Shown: piece after piece, positions 8,369 to 18,073 of the stretch
Position numbering within the stretch: the stretch's first letter is position 1
How the letters are laid out: every line of letters starts with the position of its first letter
Origin: Planctomonas sp. JC2975
GTDB taxonomy: Bacteria; Actinomycetota; Actinomycetes; Actinomycetales; Microbacteriaceae
DNA length: 64,000 nucleotides
NCBI RefSeq assembly: GCF_012985205.1
Contig: NZ_JABEKS010000001.1
Location: 1 to 64,000, forward strand
Reading direction: 5' to 3'
Translations under genes and position numbers: made by a program
The notes under the pieces: model-generated
Told to the model about the DNA's origin: nothing
Databases searched by the model: none
Seen by the model: the letters and a program-made list of their open reading frames with translations, nothing else

Positions 8369-10084
8369 GTGGTGGAAAAATCTGACGCGGGTCCCTCGAG
8401 TTCAACAATCCGGCCGAACGGCACTACCAAGCACATCTTCGTGACAGGTGGTGTCGTTTCTTCTTTGGGCAAGGGGCTGACGGCAGCCAGCCTGGGCAAC
8501 CTCCTCACATCGCGCGGCTTGCGCGTTGTGATGCAGAAACTCGATCCGTATCTCAATGTGGATCCCGGAACGATGAACCCGTTCCAGCACGGCGAGGTCT
8601 TCGTGACCGACGACGGCGCCGAGACCGATCTGGACATCGGACACTACGAGCGCTTCCTCGACATCAACTTGAGCCAGGCGGCCAACGTCACGACCGGTCA
8701 GATCTACTCGCAGGTGATCGCCATGGAGCGTCGCGGCGAGTACCTCGGCGACACGGTTCAGGTGATCCCGCACATCACCGACGAGATCAAGCGCAGGATG
8801 CGGCTGCAGGCATCCGACATCCCGCAGCCCGACGTGATCATCACCGAGATCGGCGGCACCGTCGGCGACATCGAGTCGCAGCCGTTCATCGAATCCGCCA
8901 GGCAGGTGCGCCACGAACTCGGACGCCAGAACTGCTTCTTCGTGCACGTCTCGCTCGTTCCCTACATGAACGCATCGGGCGAGCAGAAGACCAAGCCGAC
9001 GCAGCACTCGGTGGCGGCGTTGCGCTCCATCGGCATCCAGCCGGACGCACTCGTGCTGCGCAGCGACCGTCCGGTCTCCGAGAGCAACAAGAAGAAGATC
9101 GCGCTCATGTGCGACGTGGACGAGAGCGCCGTCGTCAACGCCGTCGACGTGCCGAGCATCTACGACATCCCGAACATGCTGCACGAGCAGGGGCTCGACG
9201 ACTACATCATCGCCCAGCTCGGCCTGGTCGCCGATGACCCGGATCGCCAGAGCTGGGACTCGCTCCTCAGAGTGGTGCACGAGCCGAAGCACGAGGTGAC
9301 CATCGGCCTGGTGGGGAAGTACGTCGACCTTCCGGATGCCTACCTCTCGGTCACCGAGGCGCTTCGCGCAGGAGGCTTCGCCAACCGCGCGAAGGTGAAC
9401 CTGAAGTGGATCGCGAGCGACGGATGTCAGGATCCGGAAGGTGCGGCGCATGAGTTGGCGGATGTGGACGGCATCTGCGTGCCCGGCGGCTTCGGCATCC
9501 GCGGGATCGAGGGCAAGCTCGGGGCGCTGCGGTTCGCCCGCGAGAACGGGATCCCGACGCTGGGACTCTGCCTCGGTCTGCAGTGCATGGTGATCGAGTA
9601 CGCGAGGCACGAGGCGGGCCTGGACGGGGCATCCTCGAGCGAGTTCGATCCGGACACGACGTATCCGGTCATCGCCACGATGGCGGAGCAGGTCGAGATC
9701 ATCGCCGGCGGCGACCTCGGCGGCACGATGCGCCTCGGCCTGTATCCCGCGAAGCTGCAGGACGGATCGATCGTCTCCGAGCTGTACGGCGCCGCCGAGG
9801 CGTCAGAGCGGCACCGCCACCGCTACGAGGTGAACAACAACTACCGCGAGCGCATCGCGGACGCGGGGCTCGTGTTCTCCGGCACCTCACCGGACGGGCA
9901 TCTCGTGGAGTACGTGGAGCTCGATCGGAATGTCCACCCGTTCTACGTGGGCACGCAGGCGCACCCGGAGCTGCGTTCGCGGCCGAACCGCGCGCATCCG
10001 TTGTTTCGCGGCCTCATCGCCGCCGCCCTCGACCGCCAGGAGTCCAGTCGCCTCTTCGAGGTGAAAGAGGAAGTGGATGCCTGA
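8369..10084 (+). CDS. pyrG: CTP synthase
   Basis: The 571-aa enzyme makes CTP from UTP, ATP and glutamine. The N-terminal synthetase domain shows [13 protein letters not shown] (P-loop) and [20 protein letters not shown]. The C-terminal class-I glutaminase domain has GLCLGLQ (nucleophile Cys401) and a His/Glu pair in QAHPEL. GTG 8369 is used; GTG 8372 is equally possible. The ~20 residues before KHIFVTGG are a variable leader. A possible -10 (GATAGGAT) lies at 8352-8359. The 3' end overlaps the Nudix gene by 8 bases. Confidence 0.97.
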   Translation: MVEKSDAGPSSSTIRPNGTTKHIFVTGGVVSSLGKGLTAASLGNLLTSRGLRVVMQKLDPYLNVDPGTMNPFQHGEVFVTDDGAETDLDIGHYERFLDINLSQAANVTTGQIYSQVIAMERRGEYLGDTVQVIPHITDEIKRRMRLQASDIPQPDVIITEIGGTVGDIESQPFIESARQVRHELGRQNCFFVHVSLVPYMNASGEQKTKPTQHSVAALRSIGIQPDALVLRSDRPVSESNKKKIALMCDVDESAVVNAVDVPSIYDIPNMLHEQGLDDYIIAQLGLVADDPDRQSWDSLLRVVHEPKHEVTIGLVGKYVDLPDAYLSVTEALRAGGFANRAKVNLKWIASDGCQDPEGAAHELADVDGICVPGGFGIRGIEGKLGALRFARENGIPTLGLCLGLQCMVIEYARHEAGLDGASSSEFDPDTTYPVIATMAEQVEIIAGGDLGGTMRLGLYPAKLQDGSIVSELYGAAEASERHRHRYEVNNNYRERIADAGLVFSGTSPDGHLVEYVELDRNVHPFYVGTQAHPELRSRPNRAHPLFRGLIAAALDRQESSRLFEVKEEVDA

Positions 10085-10760
10085 GCTCGGCGCGTCGGAC
10101 GACCGGCGAACGCTCGACGAGCTGGCGGACGAGCCCTACGCGGCGACGGTCGTGGATTCCGAGGTTGTCTATCGCGGCCGCGTCTGGGATGTGCGCAGGG
10201 ACACTGTTGATATCGGCCACTCGACGATCGTGCGCGAGTACGTCGACCACACGGGCGCCGTCGCCGTGCTCGCGATGGACGACGAGGAAAGGGTGCTGCT
10301 CATCAAGCAGTACCGGCATCCGATCCGCACTCGTGACTGGGAGCTGCCCGCCGGTCTGCTCGACCTCCAGGGAGAGTCGCCGCTGAAGGCAGCGCAGCGC
10401 GAGCTCGCAGAGGAGGCCGATGCCGTCGCCGACACGTGGAACGTGCTGACGGAGTTCGCCAGCACGCCTGGCGGCAACAACGAGGTGATCCGGATCTACC
10501 TGGCCAGGGGCGTTCGTCACGCCGGCGAGACGTTCGCACGCGAAGAGGAGGAGGCCGACATCGAGGTGCGCTGGGTACCGCTCGACGAGGTGGTGCGCGG
10601 TGTGCTGGAGCGTCGGCTGCGCAATGCGCCGCTCTCACTGGGCGTGCTCGCCGCTGTCGCGTCGCGCTCGACGGGTTACGAATCCCTCGGGCCGGCGGAC
10701 GCTCCGTTCCAGCGAGGCTCGTGGCTCACGCGGCCGCTGGATGGGCGCGCATCCCGATGA
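10077..10760 (+). CDS. Nudix hydrolase, probable ADP-ribose pyrophosphatase
   Basis: The 227-aa protein has a Nudix box: the GLLDLQGE segment followed by the [10 protein letters not shown] helix that binds Mg. The preceding [16 protein letters not shown] is typical of ADP-ribose pyrophosphatases, which hydrolyse ADP-ribose to AMP and ribose-5-phosphate. It sits between pyrG and xerD exactly as Rv1700 (an ADPRase) does in M. tuberculosis. The start overlaps the pyrG stop and its own stop overlaps xerD (ATGA). Substrate is inferred from motif and position. Confidence 0.92.
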   Translation: MPELGASDDRRTLDELADEPYAATVVDSEVVYRGRVWDVRRDTVDIGHSTIVREYVDHTGAVAVLAMDDEERVLLIKQYRHPIRTRDWELPAGLLDLQGESPLKAAQRELAEEADAVADTWNVLTEFASTPGGNNEVIRIYLARGVRHAGETFAREEEEADIEVRWVPLDEVVRGVLERRLRNAPLSLGVLAAVASRSTGYESLGPADAPFQRGSWLTRPLDGRASR

Positions 10761-11674
10761 CGCCGGATGCCGCTGTCGAGGAGTACCTGCGACACGTCGG
10801 CATCGAACGCGGCCTGTCCCGCAACACGGTTGCGGCGTACCGGCGCGACTTGAAGGCGTACCTGGCGTGGCTGGACGACAAGGGCTTGACGGACCTCGGA
10901 TCCATCGGGTCGCGCGACGTGGACGACTTCGCGCGATACCTGAACACCCGGGGCGAGGCGGATGCTGCGCAGACGCTCGGTGCGGCATCCGTCGCCCGCA
11001 TGCTCTCCACGGTTCGCGGCCTGCACAGATTTCTGCTCGAAGAGGGCGAAGTGGCGGAGGATGCGGCGCGGGACGTTCGGCCGCCCAAGCTGCCGTCTCG
11101 GCTGCCGAAGGCTCTCACTGTGACGCAGGTGGAGGCGCTCCTCGCCTCCACCGACGGTGACGAACCGGCGCTGATCAGAGACAAGGCGCTGCTCGAGCTG
11201 CTGTACGCGACGGGCGCCCGCGTCTCGGAGGCGGTCGACCTCAACGTTGACGACGTGATCGACCGCGAGGTGATCCGGCTCACCGGCAAGGGCAGCAAGC
11301 AGCGCATCGTCCCGCTCGGCAGGTATGCACGAGAGGCGGTCGACGACTACCTGGTACGAGTGCGCCCTCAGTATTCGATGCGTGGGAAGGCCACTCCGGC
11401 ACTTTTCCTCGGCGCTCGCGGTGCCCGGCTGAGCAGGCAGAGCGCCTGGCTGATCATCAGGGCGGCGGCGGAGCGAGCTCAGCTGACGGCATCGGTCTCA
11501 CCGCACACGCTCAGGCACTCGTTCGCCACGCACCTCCTGGAGGGGGGAGCGGATGTGCGGGTGGTGCAGGAGCTGCTCGGGCACTCCTCCGTCGCCACGA
11601 CCCAGATCTACACACTCGTCACCGCGGACACGCTCCGCGACATGTATACGACGGCGCATCCACGGGCCAGGTGA
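10757..11674 (+). CDS. xerD: Site-specific tyrosine recombinase XerD
   Basis: The product is 305 aa. An N-terminal SAM-like core-binding domain (VEEYLRHVGIERGLSRNTVAAY) is followed by the catalytic domain. Catalytic residues are visible: Arg in ATGARVSEAV, Lys in TGKGSKQRIVP, His/Arg in HTLRHSFATH, His in LGHSSVATTQIY and the terminal nucleophile Tyr. With XerC it resolves chromosome dimers at dif. The start overlaps the Nudix stop (ATGA). Conserved synteny argues for the housekeeping XerD and not a phage integrase. Confidence 0.95.
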   Translation: MTPDAAVEEYLRHVGIERGLSRNTVAAYRRDLKAYLAWLDDKGLTDLGSIGSRDVDDFARYLNTRGEADAAQTLGAASVARMLSTVRGLHRFLLEEGEVAEDAARDVRPPKLPSRLPKALTVTQVEALLASTDGDEPALIRDKALLELLYATGARVSEAVDLNVDDVIDREVIRLTGKGSKQRIVPLGRYAREAVDDYLVRVRPQYSMRGKATPALFLGARGARLSRQSAWLIIRAAAERAQLTASVSPHTLRHSFATHLLEGGADVRVVQELLGHSSVATTQIYTLVTADTLRDMYTTAHPRAR

Positions 11675-11786
11675 GCAGAGCGCGGTTCTGCCGGACGCCA
11701 TCGGGTCGCGGAGTTGCCTGAGGGTGCGCTCGCGGGACTTCGCTCGGGTCGGCATCGCTTGGGCGACACCGCTCGGAGCGCCGCGG

Positions 11787-12833
11787 TCAGCGGTGCATGA
11801 CCTGCTGCAGCATCCAGCGCCAGGTCGGCGCGTACCGCATGGTTCCGTTGGTCGTGCGCGGGCCGAAGTCGTTCACGGTGTGTCCGTGCGACTCGAGCGG
11901 CGTGCCGATGTCGAGAGAGCTCAGCAGCACGTGGCTGCCGGTCGGCACCGGACGCGCCTCCGAGATCGACGGAGTGCCCATGCCGAGCTTCGTCCAGGAG
12001 TCGGTGATTCGATCGAAATACATGTCGTGCACGTCGTCGAACCCGTACATGCGGGAGACGGGGGTCTCACCCTTCGACCGCATCCAGGAGGCGGACACGT
12101 CGCCGTACGTCTCGACGGGCGACGAGTACATGAGCACGCCGCGCACCTCGTGGAAGTGAGAGATGAACGCGGATTCGCCACCGCCTTGCGAGTGTCCGGC
12201 CAGCACCACGTCATTCCACGCGGGATGGCCGTTCACGAGGAAGCGGGCCCAGTAGCCGCCGGGATCCTGGGTGTCCAGATAGTCGATGGCGGCACGGAAT
12301 CGACGGAGGATCGAGTTCGCGGCGTCGATGCGGCTGTACCGCGACGGCGAGGTTCCGTCGTAGCGGTTCTGCTGCAGCATCGTGTAGCAGTGCGCGTGCC
12401 CGCGGCAGGTTCGCGTCACGGACTTGCCGGTGTTCCAGTAGTCCAGCCCGAGCACGTTGTATCCCACCGCCGCGGCAGTGCTGAGGTACTCCCGATAGTC
12501 GTTGGGGACCTCGCCCGTCGCGGGCAGGAAGACGAGCAGCGGCGCGTCGCCCCCCACGTGCTGGGCGACCTCCTGGGCGTTCGGATTGTCGACGCCGTGT
12601 TCCAGATAGGGGAGTTTGAAGCTGAGTACCTTGCCTGTGCCCGTGGGCATCGGCGAAGAGGACGACTGGTTCAGCAACGCTGCTCCGGTGAGGAGGGCAG
12701 CGACGAGCACCGCTGCCGTCCCGACGGCTGCGGTCGTCCACACGCGTCGGCGTCGGTTTCCCACGGCGATCACCGTAGCAATGCTCAAGGCCTTGAAGCT
12801 GGACCATCCGCCGAATCCCATGAGGGCGTTCAC
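11787..12833 (-). CDS. Membrane-anchored or secreted alpha/beta hydrolase
   Basis: The 348-aa protein has one N-terminal hydrophobic segment (residues ~33-54) preceded by RRRR, so it is exported or anchored. The nucleophile elbow is GHSQGG (Ser215), and a late His (ESHGHTV) could complete the triad. A large loop contains CRGHAHC, possibly a disulfide. The substrate is unknown. ATG 12833 is used; starting closer to the membrane segment would also work. It lies on the opposite strand between xerD and parA, interrupting the otherwise conserved + strand run. Confidence 0.85.
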   Translation of the reverse strand: MNALMGFGGWSSFKALSIATVIAVGNRRRRVWTTAAVGTAAVLVAALLTGAALLNQSSSSPMPTGTGKVLSFKLPYLEHGVDNPNAQEVAQHVGGDAPLLVFLPATGEVPNDYREYLSTAAAVGYNVLGLDYWNTGKSVTRTCRGHAHCYTMLQQNRYDGTSPSRYSRIDAANSILRRFRAAIDYLDTQDPGGYWARFLVNGHPAWNDVVLAGHSQGGGESAFISHFHEVRGVLMYSSPVETYGDVSASWMRSKGETPVSRMYGFDDVHDMYFDRITDSWTKLGMGTPSISEARPVPTGSHVLLSSLDIGTPLESHGHTVNDFGPRTTNGTMRYAPTWRWMLQQVMHR

Positions 12834-12957
12834 AGCGAGCCACGGGGAGTGAGGACAGCGGGACTATCGCCCGATGCGACGGTCCCGCTGATCCGCGGCG
12901 TTCCTGCCTGTTCACCTTTCCGATGATCGATAGACTCGAACGCGATCCAGGTGGACA

Positions 12958-13869
12958 GTGAGCGGAGGAGTCGTGGCACGTATCCCAGCCGACGAGCAGG
13001 AACTGCCGGGCTTCGGTGACGTCGCCGTGGAGGAACTCGGCCCGACCGGGCGTCCGCTTCGGGAGTTCCCGACGCCGCCGGAACTGAAGTCGCACGGACC
13101 AGCTCGGGTGATCGCGCTGTGCAATCAGAAGGGCGGGGTGGGTAAGACCACCACCAGCATCAACCTGGGCGCAGCGCTCGCCGAGTACGGCCGACGGGTG
13201 CTCGCCGTCGACTTCGACCCCCAGGGCGCACTGTCGGCCGGTCTCGGCGTCGCGACGCACGAGGCGATCACCATCTACGACCTTCTGCTCTCCAGCGCAC
13301 ACGATCCGTCTGAGGCGATCCAGCCAACCGGGACGCCTGGACTGGACATCATCCCGGCGAACATCGACCTCTCGGCCGCTGAGGTGCACCTGGTCAACGA
13401 GGTGGCACGCGAGCAGGCGCTGGCCCGAGTGCTGCGCAAGGTCTCGGGCGACTACGACGTCGTCCTCATCGACTGCCAGCCGTCGCTCGGAATACTGACC
13501 GTCAACGCGCTCACTGCGAGCCACGGCGTGCTGATCCCGCTCGAGTGCGAGTACTTCGCGCTGCGGGGTGTCGCCCTGCTCATCGAGACGATCGACAAGG
13601 TGCGCGAGCGGCTGAATCCGGCACTGGAACTCGACGGCATCCTCGCAACGATGTACGACGCGCGCACGCTGCACTCACGTGAGGTGCTCGAGCGCGTGGT
13701 CGACGCGTTCGGCGAGGAGGTGCTGGAGACGGTGATCGCGCGGACCGTGAAGTTCCCGGACGCCACCGTCGCAGCGACCCCGATCACCCAGTTCGCGCCC
13801 GAGCACCAGGCGGCAGACGCCTACCGTCAGCTCGCACGGGAACTCGTGTTCCGTGGCGCAGCCGCCTGA
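12958..13869 (+). CDS. ParA/Soj-like ATPase associated with scpAB
   Basis: The 303-aa protein has a deviant Walker A motif KGGVGKTTT (from residue 58), DFDPQGALSAGLG and a VVLIDCQPS Walker B. No parB follows. Instead scpA starts 17 bases before its end, as with Rv1708-scpA-scpB in M. tuberculosis, so a role in chromosome organisation is inferred. The start is either GTG 12958 (with AGGTGG just upstream) or GTG 12973 (with GGAGGAG at 12964-12970). A TAGACT-like -10 is near 12930. Confidence 0.93.
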   Translation: MSGGVVARIPADEQELPGFGDVAVEELGPTGRPLREFPTPPELKSHGPARVIALCNQKGGVGKTTTSINLGAALAEYGRRVLAVDFDPQGALSAGLGVATHEAITIYDLLLSSAHDPSEAIQPTGTPGLDIIPANIDLSAAEVHLVNEVAREQALARVLRKVSGDYDVVLIDCQPSLGILTVNALTASHGVLIPLECEYFALRGVALLIETIDKVRERLNPALELDGILATMYDARTLHSREVLERVVDAFGEEVLETVIARTVKFPDATVAATPITQFAPEHQAADAYRQLARELVFRGAAA

Positions 13870-14770
13870 GCCCGACGCGCAGGATGCCCCCGGCGGCCCT
13901 GTGTCGCCGAAGAGTGCTGTGTCGCCCGCGAGTGCCGTGACACCCGACCCCGATGTTCCGTCTGGTGTCGATGGGATTCGGGAGGCCGGTGCGCCGTCGT
14001 TCCTCGTCGCCCTCGAGGTGTTCGAGGGGCCCTTCGACCTCTTGCTGAATCTGATCGGTCGCCACGAGCTGGACATCACCGAGGTCTCTCTGAGCAGGGT
14101 GACCGACGAGTTCATCGCATATCTGCGTGGGATCGACACCGCGGACGAACTGGACCAGGCGAGCGAGTTCCTCGTCGTGGCGGCGACGCTGCTCGACCTG
14201 AAGGTAGCCGGGCTCCTTCCGCAGGGCGAACTCGTCGATGCAGAGGACGTCGCCCTGCTGGAGGCACGCGACCTCCTCTTCGCGCGACTGCTGCAGTACC
14301 GCGCGTTCAAGCAGGCGTCGACGTGGTTCGCCGGGCGGTTCGAGACGGAGTGGGGCAGACATCCGCGGATCGTCCGCCTCGACGAGAAGTACCGGTCGCA
14401 CGAGCCGGAGCTGAAATGGACGCTCAGCGTCGAGGACTTCGCCGCGATCGCCGAGCTCGCCTTCGCTCCCAAGGCGATTCCGATCGTGGAGCTGGACCAC
14501 TTGCACGCACCGTTGGTGAGCGTGCGGGAGCAGGCAGCGCTCGTCGTGACGCAGCTCCGGCGTGGAACGCCCTTCACCTTCCGCGAGCTCATCGCCGGCG
14601 CCGATCGCAAGGGCGTCGTCGTCGCCCGATTCGTCGCGGTGCTCGAGCTCTACCGCTTCGGGGCCGTGGGATTCGAGCAGCTGGAGCCACTGGGGGAGCT
14701 GACCATCCGCTGGGTTGCAGATGCCTGGTCGGACGAGAACCTCGCCAACCTGGGGGCCGATTATGGATGA
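13853..14770 (+). CDS. scpA: Segregation and condensation protein A
   Basis: The 305-aa product is the kleisin subunit of the SMC-ScpAB condensin. Residues 1-45 are Pro/Ala-rich and disordered. The kleisin domain starts FLVALEVFEGPFDLLLNLIGRHELDITEV and continues through FLVVAATLLDLKVAGLLP. A C-terminal winged helix is at FTFRELIAGADRKGVVVARF. GTG 13853 overlaps parA by 17 bases. The stop overlaps scpB (ATGGATGA). Confidence 0.95.
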   Translation: MAQPPEPDAQDAPGGPVSPKSAVSPASAVTPDPDVPSGVDGIREAGAPSFLVALEVFEGPFDLLLNLIGRHELDITEVSLSRVTDEFIAYLRGIDTADELDQASEFLVVAATLLDLKVAGLLPQGELVDAEDVALLEARDLLFARLLQYRAFKQASTWFAGRFETEWGRHPRIVRLDEKYRSHEPELKWTLSVEDFAAIAELAFAPKAIPIVELDHLHAPLVSVREQAALVVTQLRRGTPFTFRELIAGADRKGVVVARFVAVLELYRFGAVGFEQLEPLGELTIRWVADAWSDENLANLGADYG

Positions 14771-15488
14771 ACGACACGACGAGGAGGCACCGGAGGTGAC
14801 GGAGTCGCAGACGGTCGACCGGGACGGGACGGATCCGGAGGTGCAGGATCCGGTGCTTCCGGGCGCAAACGACGGGGAAGCGGCCTTCACGCTGGAGACG
14901 CCGACAGGTGCGCCGGAGCTCGTCGAGAAGCCGGTGTACGACATCCCTCGGGCGATCGAGGCCGTGCTCATGGTCGCGGACGAGCCACTGCCCCTCGTCA
15001 CATTGGCGACGGCCGTCGGCGCGCCGATCGCCGCAGTACGCCAGGCGATCGACGGCCTCGTCGAGGACTACGACGGAGAGGCCGGCGGACCCCGTCGCGG
15101 CTTCCAGTTGCGCGAGGTCGGCGGCGGATGGCGTCTGTACGTGCGAGACGAGTACGACCGCCTCGTGATGGACTTCGTCACCGAGCAGGCGCCGGCGAAG
15201 CTGTCGCAGGCCGCACTGGAGACCCTTGCGGTCATCGCGTACCGGCAGCCCATCACGCGCGGCGCCATCGCGTCGATCCGTGCGGTCAACGTGGATTCCG
15301 TGGTGCGAACGCTGCTGTCGCGCGGACTCATCACCGAGCTGTTCGCGGATGCCGAGACCGGCGCCATCAACTACGGCACCACCGACCTCCTCCTGCAGCA
15401 ACTCGGCATCAACGCGGTGGAGGAGCTGCCGCTCATCTCACCGCTTCTCGCGGACGGAGCAGACGGGTTCGACGACGATGTGCGCTGA
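14763..15488 (+). CDS. scpB: Segregation and condensation protein B
   Basis: The 241-aa product has two winged-helix domains. The first is at IPRAIEAVLMVADEPLPLVTLA. The second contains LSQAALETLAVIAYRQPITRG and the family signature VVRTLLSRGLITE. ScpB dimers bind ScpA and regulate SMC loading. Residues 1-55 are an acidic disordered leader. ATG 14763 overlaps the scpA stop by 8 bases, and the 3' end overlaps rluB by 11. Confidence 0.95.
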   Translation: MDERHDEEAPEVTESQTVDRDGTDPEVQDPVLPGANDGEAAFTLETPTGAPELVEKPVYDIPRAIEAVLMVADEPLPLVTLATAVGAPIAAVRQAIDGLVEDYDGEAGGPRRGFQLREVGGGWRLYVRDEYDRLVMDFVTEQAPAKLSQAALETLAVIAYRQPITRGAIASIRAVNVDSVVRTLLSRGLITELFADAETGAINYGTTDLLLQQLGINAVEELPLISPLLADGADGFDDDVR

Positions 15489-16257
15489 ACGGATCAATCA
15501 TCAGGACACCGGCCGGCCGGAGGGCGAGCGACTGCAGAAGGTCATGGCGGCCGCGGGTGTGGCATCCCGCCGTGTCAGCGAAGAGCTGATCGTTCAGGGC
15601 CGGGTTCGCGTGAACGGCACCGTCGTGACGGAGCTGGGGCGGCGGATCGACCCGACCTCCGACCTGCTCGAGGTCGACGGGTCGGCCGTGCAGCTGGATG
15701 CCACCAAGCGCTACGTGATGCTCAACAAGCCGACCGGTGTCGTGAGTTCGATGCGAGACGATCGCGGACGTCCGGACTTGCGGGGCTTCACGGACGAGTA
15801 CGAGGAACGGCTCTTCAACGTGGGGCGCCTCGACGCGGACACCAGCGGACTTCTGCTGCTGACGAATGACGGGGAGAGCGCCAACGTGCTGGCTCATCCG
15901 TCGTTCGGGGTGACCAAGACCTACATCGCGACGGTGCGGGGGAGCGTGGCGCCCGCAACGCTCACGAAGCTCACGCGTGGCATCGAGCTCGACGACGGGC
16001 CGATCGCGGCGGACAAGGCCCGGTTGCTGCAGACATCCGCTGGGCAGAGCATCGTGGAGGTGACCCTGCACTCCGGCAGGAACCGCATCGTGCGGCGGAT
16101 GCTCGACGCCGTCGGGCATCCCGTCGTCGCGTTGGTGCGCCGACAGTTCGGGCCCCTGCACCTGGGAACGCTGAAATCTGGTGCGACCCGGGACTTGACT
16201 AAAATCGAACTCGGCCAGGTGCTCACTCTTGCCAGGTCGAAATCGGAGCGAATGTGA
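15478..16257 (+). CDS. rluB: 23S rRNA pseudouridine synthase RluB family
   Basis: The 259-aa protein has an N-terminal S4 domain (ERLQKVMAAAGVASRRVSEE) and an RsuA/RluB catalytic domain. The catalytic Asp119 is in GRLDADTSGLLLLTND. The later motif SGRNRIVRRMLDAVGHPV is typical of this branch. By family and by position after scpB it should modify the U2605 region of 23S rRNA. ATG 15478 lies inside the 3' end of scpB. Confidence 0.94.
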   Translation: MCAERINHQDTGRPEGERLQKVMAAAGVASRRVSEELIVQGRVRVNGTVVTELGRRIDPTSDLLEVDGSAVQLDATKRYVMLNKPTGVVSSMRDDRGRPDLRGFTDEYEERLFNVGRLDADTSGLLLLTNDGESANVLAHPSFGVTKTYIATVRGSVAPATLTKLTRGIELDDGPIAADKARLLQTSAGQSIVEVTLHSGRNRIVRRMLDAVGHPVVALVRRQFGPLHLGTLKSGATRDLTKIELGQVLTLARSKSERM

Positions 16258-17345
16258 ATCAGAACCCTGCCGCGCGCATCGACGGCAGTGTGCGCGTCGT
16301 GGGGGCCGGCCTCCTGGGGGCATCGATCGGGCTCGGGCTGCGGGAGCGCGGCGTCGACGTGATCCTCGCGGATGCCTCGCCCGCGACCCTCGACCTGGCC
16401 ATCGATTACGGTGCAGGCCGTGCTCCGCGCGATGACGACGACCCCGTGCTCATCGTGGTGGCGGTGCCGCCGGATGCCACGGCGCCGGTCGTCGCCGCCG
16501 AGCTCGCCGCGTTTCCGAACGCGACGGTCACCGACGTCGCGAGCGTCAAGGTGGCGCCGCTGTCGGACCTCGAGGCCGCTGGCGCCGACCTCGCGCGGTA
16601 CGTCGGATCGCATCCGCTCGCGGGACGGGAGCGCGGCGGTCCGATCTCGGCGCGCGCCGACCTCTTCGTCGGCAGACCCTGGGTGGTGTGCCCGCGTCCG
16701 GGCATGGCGCAGGCACGGATCAACCTGATCGAGCAGCTCATCCTCGACCTTCAGGCCACGCCGGTGACCCTGCCTGCCGACGAGCACGACGCCGCCGTCG
16801 CTCTCGTGTCCCACGCGCCGCAAGTGGTGTCGACGCTGATGGCGAAGAGGCTGGCGACCGCACCGTCATCCGCTCTCGCCCTGGCCGGTCAAGGCGTTCG
16901 CGACGTGACGCGCATTGCGTCCAGCGACCCTGAACTGTGGGTGCAGATCCTTGCGGCTAACTCGCCGGCGGTCGTCGAGATCCTGCGCGCCTACCGGGAC
17001 GACCTGGACGCAGCGCTCATCGCGCTCGGTGACGTGTCGGCTCCTGGCGCACGCCGCACCATCGCCGGCGATCTGGCGGCCGGCAACGCGGGAGTCGCCG
17101 GGCTGCCGGGAAAGCACGGCCAGGATCGGCGCTATGCCAGCGTGATCGTCATGGTCGACGACAAGGCGGGCGAACTGGGACGACTGTTCTCCGAGCTCGG
17201 CGAGATCGGTGTGAACATCGAAGACCTGCGGCTCGAGCATTCGCCCGGCGCTCAGATCGGACTCGCGGAGATCGCCGTGCTGCCGGAAGTGAAGACGCGC
17301 ACCATCGACGACCTGTCGGCGCGAGGCTGGAGGATCGCCGGATGA
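16254..17345 (+). CDS. tyrA: Prephenate dehydrogenase
   Basis: The 363-aa enzyme converts prephenate to 4-hydroxyphenylpyruvate for tyrosine synthesis. It has a Rossmann NAD site ([14 protein letters not shown]), the catalytic [12 protein letters not shown] segment and the helical dimerisation domain. A C-terminal ACT domain (residues ~285-360, [19 protein letters not shown]) suggests feedback by an amino acid. The GTG start overlaps the rluB stop (GTGA), and its stop overlaps cmk. Confidence 0.95.
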   Translation: MNQNPAARIDGSVRVVGAGLLGASIGLGLRERGVDVILADASPATLDLAIDYGAGRAPRDDDDPVLIVVAVPPDATAPVVAAELAAFPNATVTDVASVKVAPLSDLEAAGADLARYVGSHPLAGRERGGPISARADLFVGRPWVVCPRPGMAQARINLIEQLILDLQATPVTLPADEHDAAVALVSHAPQVVSTLMAKRLATAPSSALALAGQGVRDVTRIASSDPELWVQILAANSPAVVEILRAYRDDLDAALIALGDVSAPGARRTIAGDLAAGNAGVAGLPGKHGQDRRYASVIVMVDDKAGELGRLFSELGEIGVNIEDLRLEHSPGAQIGLAEIAVLPEVKTRTIDDLSARGWRIAG

Positions 17346-18073
17346 GCCCTGAGCACAACGCATCTCCTGTCCCGTTCGTCGTCGCCGTCGACGGCCCGGC
17401 AGGCAGCGGGAAGTCCAGCGTGAGCAAGGCAGCTGCTGCGAAGCTCGGCTTCGCCTTCCTCGACACGGGAGCCGCCTACCGCGCGCTCACCTGGTTCGCG
17501 ACGCAGCGCGGCATCGACGTGGCCGAAGCGGATGCCGTGGTTGCCTCGATCGCGGACTTCGACTACCGCATCGACACGGAGCCCGGGCGTCTGCGCGTGT
17601 TCGTCGGCGAGACGGATGTGACGACGGAGATCCGGAATCCCGAGGTGTCAGCCCGGGTGAGCGCCGTGGCGCGCATCCCCGAGGTGCGGCTGCGGCTGAA
17701 CGAGCTCTTCCGCGGGATCCTGTCCGGTACGGATCACGACGGGATCGTGGCCGAGGGCCGCGACATCACGACGGTCGTCGCGCCGGAAGCGCCGGCGCGC
17801 ATCCTGCTGACCGCGTCCCCCGAGGTGCGCGCGGCACGTCGTGCCGGGGAACTCGACGGGCACTCGGCTGCCGACGTGGCGGCGCAACTGCACGCCCGCG
17901 ACCGCGCCGACCTGCAGGTGGTCGACTTCATGTCCGCCGCCGAAGGCGTGACCACGGTGGACTCCACCGACCTGAACTTCGATGAAACCGTCGACGCAGT
18001 GATCGACGTGATCAAGTCCGCGCGTGCCTCTGGCACCGGCGCGGCACCGTCCCGAGGAGGAACGGATGTCTGA
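17342..18073 (+). CDS. cmk: Cytidylate kinase
   Basis: The 243-aa kinase phosphorylates CMP and dCMP. The P-loop is [13 protein letters not shown] near the N-terminus, followed by [22 protein letters not shown] and RDRADLQ, all CMP-kinase hallmarks. It overlaps tyrA by 4 bases and der by 8 bases, and cmk-der is a conserved actinobacterial pair. Confidence 0.96.
   Translation: MSPEHNASPVPFVVAVDGPAGSGKSSVSKAAAAKLGFAFLDTGAAYRALTWFATQRGIDVAEADAVVASIADFDYRIDTEPGRLRVFVGETDVTTEIRNPEVSARVSAVARIPEVRLRLNELFRGILSGTDHDGIVAEGRDITTVVAPEAPARILLTASPEVRAARRAGELDGHSAADVAAQLHARDRADLQVVDFMSAAEGVTTVDSTDLNFDETVDAVIDVIKSARASGTGAAPSRGGTDV

Noticed and set aside
10757-11674. Phage or island integrase
   Set aside because: The recombinase lies in the conserved pyrG-Nudix-xerD-parA order, so it is the housekeeping XerD.
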